DNA of 64,000 nt from Cohnella sp. GbtcB17 (GCF_019091135.1 NZ_JAGXJW010000025.1:43657-107656), one strand, 5' to 3'. Numbered from the stretch's first letter, positions 17,992-26,920 are shown. Numbers and translations: made by a program. The notes: generated by a model from the sequence alone, not told the origin.

Positions 17992-18030
17992 AAAAAAGGG
18001 ATGTCCGCATCATCGATGCAAACATCCCTT
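17992..18030 (-). terminator. Rho-independent terminator of the amylase gene
   Basis: On the minus strand AAGGGATGT pairs with ACATCCCTT and a run of T follows (A-run at 17992-17997 on the plus strand). Confidence 0.85.
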
Positions 18031-18038
18031 GGTTCAAA

Positions 18039-19787
18039 TTATACGATCGAACGGCTTAAGATCCGGTACCCGAGCGGCTCCAGGCCGATGCGCATCAGTC
18101 CGTCCTCCGGCTTGACCGGCTCGCCGCTCAGCGCGTCGATCCAGTCGTCGGTTTGCATCGGATGCGCGATGACCGTCTCCTCTTCCGCATTGTTCATCCA
18201 AACGGTAAAATGATTCGCGGCGTCGATCCGTTCGTAGACGAGGGAGCTGTCGCCGGATTCGGCCTTCAGGAAACGGAAGCGCCCCGAACGGAGCACCTGG
18301 TTCGATTTGCGCAGATCGATCAACAGCCTGTAAAAGTCGAACAACTCGCGGTCCTGCCGGTCGTAGTCCCACTCCATGCATTTGCGGCAGTCGGGGTCTC
18401 CGTCTCCGGCAAGTCCGACTTCGTCGCCGTAGAAGATGCAGGGCGTTCCGATAAACGTTAATAAAAACACGATCGCCAGCTTCAGTCTCCGCTTATCCGA
18501 ACCCATCATCGTCAAGATGCGCGGCGTGTCGTGGCTGCTCAGCATGTTGAAGACGACCTCGTTCGTCTGCTGCGGGTAACGCATCAGCACGTTGTTGATC
18601 TTGCTCGCAAAGTCGCCGGCATCGGCGTCGCCCGGACTGAAAAATTCGTTGACGCGGTCCGCGAACGGATAGTTCATGACCGAATCGAACTGGTCGCCGA
18701 GCAGCCACCGCAGCGAGTCCGACCATACCTCGCCGATGATGTACGCATCCGGGTTGACGCTTTTGACCGTTCGACGGAAGTCCCGCCAGAACGTATGGTC
18801 GATCTCGTTGGCGACGTCGAGGCGCCAGCCGTCGATGCCCACTTCCTTCAGCCAGTATTCGGCGACGCCGAGCAAGTAGTTTTTGACCTCGGGGTTCGCG
18901 GTATTGAGCTTGGGCATCTGGGCAAAAAAGCCGAACGTATCGTAATTTGGATTGCCTTCCTCGATGCGGATCGGAAAATCGTAAATGTGATACCAATTTT
19001 TAAATTTCGATTTCTCGCCGTGTTTGACGACGTCCTTGAACGGCGGAAAGTCCACGCTCGTATGGTTAAAGACGGCATCGAGCACGATGCGGATGCCGTT
19101 CTGATGCGCGACGTCGACCAGCCTTTTGAGCGTCTTCGCGTCACCGAAATGCGGGTCTACTTTCCGATAATCGACCGTATCGTATTTATGATTGCTGGGC
19201 GCTTCGAACACCGGCGTCAAATAGACGGCGGTCACACCGAGCTCAGTCAAGTAATCGATCCGGTCGATAATGCCCTGAAGATCGCCTCCGAAGAAGCTCT
19301 CGCGTGTCGGCTTGCCGCCCCAGGGGAGCACCCCTTGGGGATCGTTGGACGGATCGCCGTTGGCGAAGCGGTCGGGCATGATCTGGTAGAAGACGGCCGA
19401 CTTCGTCCATTCGGGCGGCGTGAAGATATCGATCTCGTGAATGAACGGCATCTCGTAATAGCCGCCGGGAGGGTAGGGTTCCTCTTCGAAAATGCCGGAT
19501 TCGACCATCCATACCCGTTCGTCGCCGGATTCCATCCGAAAGCTGTACGAGAACCGTTTGCGCTCGGGCTTGACCTCGCATTCCCAGTAATCGAACAGGC
19601 GGTCGCTGGCGATTTTCTCCATGCGGCATTCGTGATGGTGACGCTCCCAATCGTATTTGTCTCCGGTAACGGCAACGACGCCGTCGACATCGTCTTTTTT
19701 GGTCCTCACTCGCAGATGGAACGTGTCCTTGTCGTAGGAATAAGCCCAGTTGCTGCGCGGGGAATGGTAGAAGCATTCAAGCTGCAT
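18039..19787 (-). CDS. Alpha-glycosidase of family GH13, neopullulanase/cyclomaltodextrinase type
   Basis: A 582-residue cytoplasmic enzyme with no signal peptide. An N-terminal beta domain (about 120 residues) precedes the TIM barrel, as in the GH13_20 subfamily. The conserved regions are DAVFNHTS, GWRLDVANE (nucleophile Asp), IIGEVW (acid/base Glu) and SSHDTPR (transition-state Asp). These enzymes cut imported maltodextrins, cyclodextrins or pullulan fragments. ATG 19787 is six bases from AAGGTG. Proximity to glgC suggests a link to glucan storage, but the terminator between them argues against one transcript. Confidence 0.9.
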   Translation of the reverse strand: MQLECFYHSPRSNWAYSYDKDTFHLRVRTKKDDVDGVVAVTGDKYDWERHHHECRMEKIASDRLFDYWECEVKPERKRFSYSFRMESGDERVWMVESGIFEEEPYPPGGYYEMPFIHEIDIFTPPEWTKSAVFYQIMPDRFANGDPSNDPQGVLPWGGKPTRESFFGGDLQGIIDRIDYLTELGVTAVYLTPVFEAPSNHKYDTVDYRKVDPHFGDAKTLKRLVDVAHQNGIRIVLDAVFNHTSVDFPPFKDVVKHGEKSKFKNWYHIYDFPIRIEEGNPNYDTFGFFAQMPKLNTANPEVKNYLLGVAEYWLKEVGIDGWRLDVANEIDHTFWRDFRRTVKSVNPDAYIIGEVWSDSLRWLLGDQFDSVMNYPFADRVNEFFSPGDADAGDFASKINNVLMRYPQQTNEVVFNMLSSHDTPRILTMMGSDKRRLKLAIVFLLTFIGTPCIFYGDEVGLAGDGDPDCRKCMEWDYDRQDRELFDFYRLLIDLRKSNQVLRSGRFRFLKAESGDSSLVYERIDAANHFTVWMNNAEEETVIAHPMQTDDWIDALSGEPVKPEDGLMRIGLEPLGYRILSRSIV

Positions 19788-19865
19788 GTCGCGCACCTTC
19801 TTTGGCTAGGTTGTGGAAAGAATCGTCTGGGCTTATCGTTGCTTCGCAGCGGAGCAAAGCCGGGA

Positions 19866-20684
19866 TCAGCCGTGAATGAGCGATTCCGCGCCGTCGATGT
19901 AGATGGGCGTCCCGGTAATATGCGAAGACTCGTCGGAAGCGAGAAATTTGACGAGGCTGGCGACCTGCTTGGCGCTTCCGGGCTTGTGGCGAAGCGGCTG
20001 ATCGCCTTCGGGAAATTCCACCGGAATCGCGATCTCGTCGACCTCGGGCCGGCGATCCGTGTTTTCCCCGATGTTCGTCTCGATCGCGCCCGGACAGATC
20101 GCGTTGACGCGGATGCGGTATTTGGCCAGCTCGAGGGCGGCCATCTGCATGAATGCGACTTGACCTGCCTTGGACGTGCTGTAGGCGCTGAAGCCGAAGT
20201 TGGAAAATACGCGGTTGCCGTTGATGGAGCTCGTAATGATGATGCTTCCGCCCTGCTTTTTAAGCGCCGGCACGGCGTACTTGACCGTGAGGAAGGTGCC
20301 GGTCAGATTGATGCCGATCGTCGTGTTCCAGTCGTCCATGCCCATATCCTCGATCGGCAGGAGCACGCCGTTGATGCCCGCATTGGCGACAACGATGTCG
20401 AGTCGGCCCCACGTATCCAGCACCTTCTGCACGGCGGCCTGCATGTCGGCTTCGACGGAGATGTCGGCTTCGACCGGGATCGCTTCGCCGCCGGCTTCGG
20501 CGATCTTATGTACCGCCTGCGCCAGTTCGTCGTCGCCGCCCCGTCCGAGCAGCGCCACCTTCGCGCCGTCCCGGGCGAGTCTGACGGCCGACGCGAGCCC
20601 GATGCCCGATGCGGCGCCGGTAACCAGCGCGACCTTTCCTGCAAGATCGCCGTTTCCGGCACCGGCTTGTGCAGCGTTAGCCAT
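19866..20684 (-). CDS. Short-chain dehydrogenase/reductase
   Basis: A 272-residue classical SDR. It shows the cofactor motif VTGAASGIG, NAGINGVLLP, the catalytic SSINGN and YSTSKAGQ (Ser, Tyr, Lys) and the C-terminal SSHITGTPIYIDGAESL. The residue after the second strand (LLGRGGDD) leaves open NAD or NADP use. The substrate is unknown. ATG 20684 is seven bases from AAAGGAGCG. It is probably a single-gene unit, divergent from the VanX-like gene. Confidence 0.9.
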   Translation of the reverse strand: MANAAQAGAGNGDLAGKVALVTGAASGIGLASAVRLARDGAKVALLGRGGDDELAQAVHKIAEAGGEAIPVEADISVEADMQAAVQKVLDTWGRLDIVVANAGINGVLLPIEDMGMDDWNTTIGINLTGTFLTVKYAVPALKKQGGSIIITSSINGNRVFSNFGFSAYSTSKAGQVAFMQMAALELAKYRIRVNAICPGAIETNIGENTDRRPEVDEIAIPVEFPEGDQPLRHKPGSAKQVASLVKFLASDESSHITGTPIYIDGAESLIHG

Positions 20685-20785
20685 GTTCGATCGCTCCTTT
20701 GATTGGCAAGTTGGTTTTACACAAAAAAGGTATACCCGTCGCTTCGCAAGCTGCAACAACTCGCTCTTCTTCCGCGATGGAATGA

Positions 20786-20794
20786 TGCTATAAT
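20786..20794 (+). promoter_or_regulatory. Extended -10 promoter of the VanX-like gene
   Basis: TGC-TATAAT at 20786-20794, followed by AAGGAGGG at 20813-20820. The -35 is weak. Confidence 0.6.
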
Positions 20795-20830
20795 GAAGGT
20801 TACGATCGCGCGAAGGAGGGAGCCTTGTTG

Positions 20831-21673
20831 ATGCGCAGCAAATGGATCGTCCCGCTCGCGGCGCTCGCTCTGGCGGCAGCCGCTCCCGCGGCCGCGGCAG
20901 GCGGCGCGCTGAGCGATTCCGCCGTTGCGGCTGTCGCCGTATCCGCGAGGATCGGAGCGAATGCCGCAGACGCGACAAGCGCGGGCACGTCCGCCGCGGC
21001 TGTCCGGGCGTCCGGCGACGCAGCCGCCGAGAACGCCGTGATTCTGCCGGCCAAACAGCGCCGACTGCCTAAAGGGTTCGTCTATCTGGACGAAGTTATC
21101 CCCTCGGCCATGTACGACATTCGATATTACAGCGATTACAACTTCGTAGGCGCCCGCGTCGACGGGTACAAGGCACCCTACGCGATTATGACGCAGCAGG
21201 CCGCCAAGGCGCTGAAGGCGGTCGCCGCGGATCTCGCCGCCAAAGGCTACAAGCTGGTCGTATACGACGCTTACCGGCCACAAAAAGCGGTGGATCATTT
21301 CATCCGCTGGTCGAAGGATCCGAAGGACCAGAAGACGAAAGACATCTTTTACCCGGACACCGACAAGAGCAAGCTGTTCAAGCTCGGTTACCTCTCTTCC
21401 AAGTCGGGACATTCCAGAGGCAGCACGGTCGACCTGTCGATCGCAAGCCTTAAGACCGGCAAGCTCGTCGACATGGGCGGCAGCTTCGACTTCCTCGGAC
21501 CGGTGTCCGCGCACGGGGCGAAGCTCGCGAACGCGACGCAGACGGCAAACCGCAGCCTGCTGAAGAAGGCGATGGAGAAGCGGGGATTCAAGGCATACGG
21601 CAAGGAATGGTGGCATTACACGCTTGCAAAGGAGCCGTTTCCAAAGACGTATTTTAACTTCGACGTACAATAG
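20831..21673 (+). CDS. Exported D-alanyl-D-alanine dipeptidase-like protein (VanX/M15D family)
   Basis: A 280-residue protein with an N-terminal signal sequence (hydrophobic Ala-rich stretch, residues 6-25) and then a low-complexity Ala/Ser region. The catalytic domain has [10 protein letters not shown], the zinc motif [10 protein letters not shown] (His194, Asp201) and EWWHYT (Glu259, His262), the set seen in VanX-type enzymes. Family members hydrolyse D-Ala-D-Ala. Being exported and away from any van cluster, this one more likely works in wall peptide turnover than in vancomycin resistance. ATG 20831 is ten bases from the ribosome site; in-frame TTGs at 20825 and 20828 are also possible. 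Confidence 0.85.
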   Translation: MRSKWIVPLAALALAAAAPAAAAGGALSDSAVAAVAVSARIGANAADATSAGTSAAAVRASGDAAAENAVILPAKQRRLPKGFVYLDEVIPSAMYDIRYYSDYNFVGARVDGYKAPYAIMTQQAAKALKAVAADLAAKGYKLVVYDAYRPQKAVDHFIRWSKDPKDQKTKDIFYPDTDKSKLFKLGYLSSKSGHSRGSTVDLSIASLKTGKLVDMGGSFDFLGPVSAHGAKLANATQTANRSLLKKAMEKRGFKAYGKEWWHYTLAKEPFPKTYFNFDVQ

Positions 21674-21686
21674 GAGCTGAGGCTGG

Positions 21687-21911
21687 ATGCTGCCAATCGT
21701 TGTCGTCGTTGTCTTGCTTTTGTTTTCCGTCATCGCCGCTTTCTCCGATAAGGAGGGCAAGAGGCTCGGCAGTCTGGCGCAGACGGCGACCGTCTTTTGC
21801 TTGATATTCGCCGTCTATACGGCCCGCGCGAATGCGCTGCTGTGCGTGCTGGCTGCCGTGTCCTGGACGATATATCAATTTTCCAGATCGGATACGCGCT
21901 GGAGACCGTAA
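21687..21911 (+). CDS. Small membrane protein, 74 residues
   Basis: Two hydrophobic segments (LPIVVVVVLLLFSVIAAF and a second around ATVFCLIFAVYTARANALLCVLA) joined by a short basic loop DKEGKRLG. It starts 14 bases after the VanX-like stop with a GAGG ribosome site, so it is probably co-transcribed. I do not recognise the family. Confidence 0.6.
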   Translation: MLPIVVVVVLLLFSVIAAFSDKEGKRLGSLAQTATVFCLIFAVYTARANALLCVLAAVSWTIYQFSRSDTRWRP

Positions 21912-21971
21912 TCGACTATTTAACGGCAATAATTAAGGCGGTTAATTAATAAACGAAGGATGGTAGACGGC

Positions 21972-22412
21972 ATGCTGGTTGACGTGAAGGACCGACTGGA
22001 TCAACGACAAATTTACGAGCTGCTCGAGCTATCCGTATTTCCCGACCCGGACCGCGTTATCGAAGTGCTCAGCGAATACAAGCAAAATCCGGAATGGCGT
22101 CTGCTCGGCTTCGAGGACGACGGAGAGATCATAGGGATCATCGGCTACGAAACGAATAGCAACCGCGTCGCGACCATTCGTCATATTGCGGTTCATCCGG
22201 ACGAGCGGGGCAAAGGGTACGGCAGAGGGATGGTGCTGCACTTGCTGAACGCCGCGGATCCCGAACGCATCGAGGCGGAGACGGACGAGGAAGGCGTCAA
22301 TTTTTACCGCAGCATCGGCTTTACCGTACAAAGCTTGGTCGAAAAATACCCGGGCATCGAGCGTTTCCGCTGCGTGTATGTCGTGTCTTTGGACGAGGAA
22401 GAAAACGACTGA
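21972..22412 (+). CDS. GNAT-family N-acetyltransferase
   Basis: A 146-residue acetyltransferase with the acetyl-CoA motif RHIAVHPDERGKGYGRGM (motif A, R-x-x-G-x-G form) and a C-terminal NFYRSIGF (motif B). The acceptor is unknown. ATG 21972 is preferred because GAAGGATGG lies eight bases upstream, whereas ATG 21960 directly abuts that sequence. Confidence 0.85.
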   Translation: MLVDVKDRLDQRQIYELLELSVFPDPDRVIEVLSEYKQNPEWRLLGFEDDGEIIGIIGYETNSNRVATIRHIAVHPDERGKGYGRGMVLHLLNAADPERIEAETDEEGVNFYRSIGFTVQSLVEKYPGIERFRCVYVVSLDEEEND

Positions 22413-22435
22413 GCGAACGGGGGGCGGTGGCTTAA

Positions 22436-22987
22436 ATGCGCGCAATCATCGATTTGTTCGGCTATTTGATATTGGTAGGCGGTACGGTCGTCGGATTTTT
22501 GAACGGCTCCGTCACGCTCATCGTCCTCAGCCTATTCGGCGGTCCCGTCTTGCTTGGTTTGTCGCATTTGATCGGCATCGCCGAAAACGTGCAGGCGCGT
22601 TTGCTGAACCTGCCGCCGACGCCGGATATGGTCCGAAGCCTTGTTAAAAACGCGCCGAAATTGGTCGTCGACGGCACCGATATCGGCATCGACGTCTATC
22701 CTGAGGCGGGCGCCAGCTACGAGTGGCTGGAGTTGGACGGCGAAGCATATATGCGGACGAAGGCGCTTCGCAAATACGTCGAACACGTCGGCAACGGGTA
22801 CGCGTTCGCGCTGCCGGGCCGCGAGAAGGTCGTTCTTCGTGCTTTGGACCATTATTATGAGGGAGCGCCTGTGTTTTGGAGCGAAGGACATGCCTATGTC
22901 ATGCTGAGCGCCATCGGGCTCTCGGCCGTCCGGGAGAACGATCGCATCGCGCTCCGGGCGATCCGACCGAGCGATGAAGGCGCATGA
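22436..22987 (+). CDS. Hypothetical protein with N-terminal membrane segments
   Basis: A 183-residue product. The first 45 residues form two hydrophobic segments (LFGYLILVGGTVVGFL and VTLIVLSLFGGPVLLGLSHL); the rest is soluble, with charged strands and helices. I recognise no motif. It follows the GNAT gene by 23 bases with GGGGGGCGG as ribosome site, which suggests one transcript. Confidence 0.6.
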   Translation: MRAIIDLFGYLILVGGTVVGFLNGSVTLIVLSLFGGPVLLGLSHLIGIAENVQARLLNLPPTPDMVRSLVKNAPKLVVDGTDIGIDVYPEAGASYEWLELDGEAYMRTKALRKYVEHVGNGYAFALPGREKVVLRALDHYYEGAPVFWSEGHAYVMLSAIGLSAVRENDRIALRAIRPSDEGA

Positions 22988-23048
22988 TCGTTAGGCTGAG
23001 CTCGGTGACGACAAGCGTCGCGTTTGGCAAAACTTCGGAGGTGGACCG

Positions 23049-23345
23049 ATGATCCTGCAATCTTCGACGCTCAGCGTCAAGCCCGGCCAAGCAAGCGAAT
23101 TCGAGAGCAGTTTCCGCAAGGCACAGTCGCTGCTAGTCGGTACGCGAGGCTATATTGCGCATGAGCTCCACAAATGCGTGGAGCAGGAGGGCCGCTACAT
23201 GCTGCTCGTCAAATGGCAGTCCATCGGCGACCATGTCGTCGGCTTCATGGGTTCCCCCGTCCAAGGGGAGTGGCAGTCCGCGCTGCAGCCCTTTTACGAG
23301 CGGGAGCCGGAGAGCGATCATTACATTCGCATCCGTCTGGACTAA
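23049..23345 (+). CDS. Antibiotic biosynthesis monooxygenase (ABM)-domain protein
   Basis: A 98-residue single-domain protein with the ABM pattern: LSVKPGQASEFESSFRKAQ, a strand ending in HELHKCVEQEGRYMLLVKW, and FYEREPESDHYI. The fold is a dimeric ferredoxin-like barrel; members oxidise quinone-like compounds or degrade haem (IsdG type). The residues needed for haem degradation cannot be confirmed here. GGAGGTG precedes ATG 23049. Confidence 0.8.
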   Translation: MILQSSTLSVKPGQASEFESSFRKAQSLLVGTRGYIAHELHKCVEQEGRYMLLVKWQSIGDHVVGFMGSPVQGEWQSALQPFYEREPESDHYIRIRLD

Positions 23346-23374
23346 CCTTATTATGAGGGAAATGAGGGAAAGTG

Positions 23375-23884
23375 GTGTCGCAGCAACAACAATATCGCAT
23401 TGAAATCGCCCGGTACGAGGACCTGTCGGACATCGTTGCGATTTACAACTCCACGATCGCGGGCCGGCAGGTGACGGCCGATCTCGAGCCTGTATCGGTC
23501 GAGAGCCGGATCGGCTGGTTCGATGCGCATCGGCCGGACCGCCATCCGCTATGGGTGTTGCGAAAAGAAAGATGCGTCGCCGGTTGGCTCAGCTTCTCGT
23601 CCTACCATAGCAGGGCGGCATACGATGCGACGGCGGAGCTCAGCATCTACGTCGCCGAATCCGAGCGGGGCCAAGGTCTGGGCGATTTGCTTATCCGCCA
23701 TGCCATCGCGGCCGCTCCGCCGCTTGGCATCAAGACGCTGGTCGGACTCGTTTTCGGACACAACGAACCGAGTCTCCGCCTGCTCGGCAAGCACGGCTTC
23801 GAACGCTGGGGTCTGCTGCCCCGCGTCGCCGAGCTCGATGGCGTCGAGCGGGATCTGGTCATCGTCGGTCTGCGTGTCGGATGA
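23375..23884 (+). CDS. GNAT-family acetyltransferase, phosphinothricin-acetyltransferase-like
   Basis: A 169-residue protein with the PAT-type opening [32 protein letters not shown] (acetyl-CoA loop) and [17 protein letters not shown] near the end. Relatives acetylate phosphinothricin, methionine sulfoximine or other amino-acid-like compounds. GTG 23375 is six bases from GAGGG and is preferred over GTG 23372. It is the last gene before a tandem repeat array. Confidence 0.85.
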   Translation: MSQQQQYRIEIARYEDLSDIVAIYNSTIAGRQVTADLEPVSVESRIGWFDAHRPDRHPLWVLRKERCVAGWLSFSSYHSRAAYDATAELSIYVAESERGQGLGDLLIRHAIAAAPPLGIKTLVGLVFGHNEPSLRLLGKHGFERWGLLPRVAELDGVERDLVIVGLRVG

Positions 23885-23937
23885 GGCGATGAATGGATCT
23901 GTTTTGTAGGTAAATGCGTGGCCAGCGGATTCTGGGC

Positions 23938-24232
23938 TAGTGGTAGAGGTGATCTGTGCCGCTATCGGGCCGAAGTGCCGCCGCCCGCCAGAAATAGAGG
24001 CTTCTGATGCCGCTATTGCTCCGAATTGCCGCCATTGCCGAGTCATAGAGGTGTTCTGTGCCGCTATTGCGCCGAAGTGCCGCCGTGGCCGAGTCATAGA
24101 GGTGTCCAGTGCCGCTATTGCTCCGAAGTGCCGCCGTGGCCAAGTCATAGAGGTGTTCCGTGCCGCTATTTCCCCAAAGAGCCGCCATCTACGAGGCATA
24201 ACGGTACTTTAGGCCGCTATTCGGGCAGACGA
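23938..24232 (+). repeat. Tandem repeat array A: about six degenerate copies of a 51-bp unit
   Basis: Units start at 23938, 23989, 24040, 24091, 24142 and 24193 (last one partial), exactly 51 bases apart. The best-kept parts are CATAGAGGTGTTC, GTGCCGCTATTGC and CCGAAGTGCCGCCGTGGCC. The three central units are nearly identical and the outer ones diverge. There is no clear hairpin in the unit. Because 51 is a multiple of three, both strands stay open, but I see no ribosome site or family match, so I do not call a gene. The array lies between the acetyltransferase gene and the rha block. Confidence 0.9.
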
Positions 24233-24314
24233 GTAAGATTGCGATGCCAATGCTCTTGCAGCGATACGTTCGTGCAAGCCCACGCAGTGCGCTCATGTTT
24301 GTTTTTTTCTTTTT

Positions 24315-24343
24315 ACATCCTCCTTCGCGAGGATGTTTTTTTT
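24315..24343 (+). terminator. Rho-independent terminator upstream of the rha operon
   Basis: ACATCCTC-CTTCGC-GAGGATGT followed by a run of eight T. Confidence 0.9.
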
Positions 24344-24362
24344 GTTTTTCTCCGAAAATGCG

Positions 24363-24413
24363 TATTCAAAAACAAACAAAGATGATATAGTGAAAACAAA
24401 AGAAAACAAAACA
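24363..24413 (+). promoter_or_regulatory. Probable rha promoter with AAAACAAA direct repeats
   Basis: TATTCA (24363-24368), a 17-base spacer, and TATAGT (24386-24391). AAAACAAA-type elements occur before the -10 (24368-24380) and twice after it (24393-24412). Direct repeats like these fit a DeoR-family operator, and the DeoR-type regulator encoded at 29821 is the obvious candidate; this is inference. Confidence 0.5.
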
Positions 24414-24434
24414 TTTATTCGGAGGTCTCATCTC

Positions 24435-26504
24435 ATGGTTCAAAGCTTGTGGAATTCCTCGGAAGCATCGAAGCAAGAAAACGCGCTGGATCAGCTCGTT
24501 TACCGCTCCAACATCATCGGCGCCGATCGCCGCGTCTGCAACTGGGGCGGCGGCAACACGTCCGCCAAGACGATCGTGAAGGATTTCCGCGGCCGCGACG
24601 TCGAAGTCATGTACGTGAAGGGAAGCGGCTCGGACCTCGCTTCGATGAAAGCCGGCAATTTCACGGGCCTGCGCATGGAAGACATCCGCCCGCTGTTCGA
24701 GAAGGACGAGATGCCGGACGAAGAGATGGTCGCCTATCTCGTCAACTGCATGATCGACGTCAAGCACCCGCGCGCCTCGATCGAGACGCTGCTGCACGCG
24801 TTTCTGCCGTTCAAGCACGTCGACCACACGCATCCGGATTCGATCATCAGCCTCTGCTGCGCCGACAACGGCAAGGAGCTGGCGAAGGAAATTTTCGGCG
24901 ACCGCTTCGTATGGGTGCCATACATCCGCCCGGGCTTCAAGCTGTCCAAGATGATCGCCGAAGGCGTGCTGGCCAACCCGAACGCAGAGCTCGTTCTGAT
25001 GGAAAAACACGGTCTCGTCACCTGGGGCGAGACGAGCGAGGAAGCTTACGCGCAGACAATCAAGATCATCAGCGAAGCTGAAGCGTTCATCGAAGCGCGT
25101 GTGAACGCGGCGACGCTGTTCGGCGGCGTGAAGCACGCGGCGCTGCCGGCCGACGTTCGCCGCAGCATCGCGGCGCAGGTCATGCCGACGATCCGCGGCG
25201 CCGTCTCCGACGCCAAGAAAATGATCCTGTCGTTCGACGACGCGGACGACGTGCTGGCGTTTGTCGGCGGCGAGCGCTCGCCGAAACTGTCCCAAGTCGG
25301 CGCAGCATGCCCCGACCACCTTGTGCACACGAAGGTTGTGCCGTTGTTCGTCGACTGGACGCCGAACGCGGACGACGTCGAAGGCCTGAAGGCGATCCTG
25401 AAGAGCAGCGTCGAGGCTTACAAGGAGCAGTACAAAGCGTACTTCGAGCGCAACAAAAACGAAGGCGACGTCATGTTCGAGCCGGCGCCTCGCGTCATCC
25501 TCATCCCGGGCGTGGGCATGATCAACACCGGCAAGAGCTGGGCGATGTCCCAGGTCAGCGGCGCGCTCTACCACCGCGCGATCGCGGTTATGCGCGGCGC
25601 CACGGCACTCGGCGAATTCGTCTCGCTCAGCGAGAACGAATCGTACAACGTCGAGTACTGGCCGCTCGAGCTGTATAAGCTGACGCTGGCGCCGGCCGAA
25701 GCCGAGTTTTCGCGCAAGGTGGCGTTCATCACCGGCGGCGCTGGCGGCATCGGTAGCGAGACGGCTCGCCGCCTCGTATCCGAAGGCGCGCATGTCGTGC
25801 TGGCCGACCTGAACCTCGAAGGCGCGGAGAAGGTCGCGGCAGAGATTAATGCCCGCTACGGCGACAACCGTGCGATCGCGGTCAAGATGGACGTGACGAA
25901 CGAAGAGGCCGTTCAAGCGGCTTATGCGGCTACCGCGCTCGCTTTCGGCGGCGTCGACATCATCGTCAATAATGCGGGTCTCGCGACCTCCAGCCCGTTC
26001 GAAGAGACGTCGCTGAAGGAATGGAACCTGAACATGAACGTGCTCGGCACCGGCTATTTCCTCGTTGCCCGCGAAGCGTTCAAGCTGATGAAGGAGCAGG
26101 CCGTCGGCGGCAGCATGGTGTTCATCGGCTCCAAAAACTCCGTCTATGCCGGCAAAAACGCGACCGCCTACAGCGCGGCCAAAGCGCTTGAGGCTCATCT
26201 TGCGCGCTGCATCGCGGCCGAAGGCGGCGAGCACGGCATCCGTGTCAACACGATTCTGCCGGACGCGATCCTGCAAGGCTCCGCGATCTGGAACGGCAGC
26301 TGGCGCAACGAGCGCGCTGCCGCCTACGGCATCGAGCCTGACCAGCTCGAGGAGTACTACCGCAAGCGCACGACGCTGCTCGTCAACATCTACCCGCGCG
26401 ACATCGCGGAAGGCGTAGCATTCTTCGCTTCCTCGAAGGCCGAAAAGACGACGGGCTGCATGCTGACGATCGACGGCGGCGTACCGGCCGCGTTCACGCG
26501 CTAA
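24435..26504 (+). CDS. rhaEW: Bifunctional rhamnulose-1-phosphate aldolase / L-lactaldehyde dehydrogenase
   Basis: A 689-residue fusion. Residues 1 to about 420 are a class II aldolase/adducin domain (ADRRVCNWGGGNTSAK, HTHPDS metal-binding histidines, EKHGLVTWGE). From about residue 428 an SDR domain follows: FITGGAGGIGSE, NNAGLAT and YSAAKALEAH. This is the RhaEW architecture (B. subtilis YuxG): the aldolase splits L-rhamnulose-1-phosphate into dihydroxyacetone phosphate and L-lactaldehyde and the SDR half oxidises the aldehyde to L-lactate. ATG 24435 is nine bases from GGAGG. It is the first gene of the rha operon. Confidence 0.95.
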   Translation: MVQSLWNSSEASKQENALDQLVYRSNIIGADRRVCNWGGGNTSAKTIVKDFRGRDVEVMYVKGSGSDLASMKAGNFTGLRMEDIRPLFEKDEMPDEEMVAYLVNCMIDVKHPRASIETLLHAFLPFKHVDHTHPDSIISLCCADNGKELAKEIFGDRFVWVPYIRPGFKLSKMIAEGVLANPNAELVLMEKHGLVTWGETSEEAYAQTIKIISEAEAFIEARVNAATLFGGVKHAALPADVRRSIAAQVMPTIRGAVSDAKKMILSFDDADDVLAFVGGERSPKLSQVGAACPDHLVHTKVVPLFVDWTPNADDVEGLKAILKSSVEAYKEQYKAYFERNKNEGDVMFEPAPRVILIPGVGMINTGKSWAMSQVSGALYHRAIAVMRGATALGEFVSLSENESYNVEYWPLELYKLTLAPAEAEFSRKVAFITGGAGGIGSETARRLVSEGAHVVLADLNLEGAEKVAAEINARYGDNRAIAVKMDVTNEEAVQAAYAATALAFGGVDIIVNNAGLATSSPFEETSLKEWNLNMNVLGTGYFLVAREAFKLMKEQAVGGSMVFIGSKNSVYAGKNATAYSAAKALEAHLARCIAAEGGEHGIRVNTILPDAILQGSAIWNGSWRNERAAAYGIEPDQLEEYYRKRTTLLVNIYPRDIAEGVAFFASSKAEKTTGCMLTIDGGVPAAFTR

Positions 26505-26548
26505 TCGCCCGCCTGGCGGTTCAATAGCCGACGAAGGAGGAATCGCGC

Positions 26549-26920
26549 ATGCCCCAAGCGACTGGCGAAAAACGCTGGTTCATCCCGGACGCGTATATTC
26601 CGGAGCACAGCGCAGGCCAGCTTACGAGCCACGAATCGGTATGCGTGCTGAACACCGCATCCGACGACGCGCTGCTGCAGTTCACTATCTATTTCGAGGA
26701 CCGCGATCCGATCGAGGACATTCTTGTCGTCGTCCCGGCACGCCGCACGCGCCATATCCGTACGTCCTCGCTGGCCAAGGACGGCAAGAGCATCCCGCCC
26801 GGCGTGCCGTACGCGATCGAGGTGCGCAGCGATATCAAGGTCATCGTGCAATACAGCCGGCTCGACGCCACCCAGGCGGAAAACGCGCTCATGTCGGTCA
26901 TGGCGTTTCCGATCGCCTGA
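26549..26920 (+). CDS. Sensory rhodopsin transducer-like protein
   Basis: A 123-residue, all-beta soluble protein matching the Anabaena sensory rhodopsin transducer (ASRT) family: KRWFIPDAYIPEHS, SHESVCVLNT, TIYFEDRDP and RTRHIRTSSL. In Anabaena the protein binds a microbial rhodopsin, but homologues are common in sugar-catabolic operons of bacteria without rhodopsin, where a ligand-binding role has been proposed. No rhodopsin gene is present here. AAGGAGGAAT precedes the ATG, and the gene sits 44 bases after rhaEW, clearly within the operon. Confidence 0.85.
   Translation: MPQATGEKRWFIPDAYIPEHSAGQLTSHESVCVLNTASDDALLQFTIYFEDRDPIEDILVVVPARRTRHIRTSSLAKDGKSIPPGVPYAIEVRSDIKVIVQYSRLDATQAENALMSVMAFPIA

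Noticed and set aside
18531..20702. A 723-codon open frame on the plus strand across the amylase and SDR genes
   Set aside because: It overlaps two clear genes on the other strand and its product resembles no protein; it is a composition effect.
20831..21673. VanX-like gene as vancomycin resistance
   Set aside because: There is no vanH, vanA or vanRS nearby, and the protein has a signal peptide, unlike resistance VanX.
23938..24232. Arrays A, B and C as CRISPR arrays
   Set aside because: There are no unique spacers between short constant repeats; the whole unit is repeated, and no cas genes are in the window.
23937..24385. Open frames with 17-residue repeats through array A on both strands
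   Set aside because: A 51-bp period keeps any stop-free frame open. There is no ribosome site, and both strands and several frames are equally open.
24366..26276. A 636-codon open frame antisense to rhaEW
   Set aside because: It has no ribosome site and no family match; long antisense frames are expected in GC-rich coding DNA with strong third-position bias.
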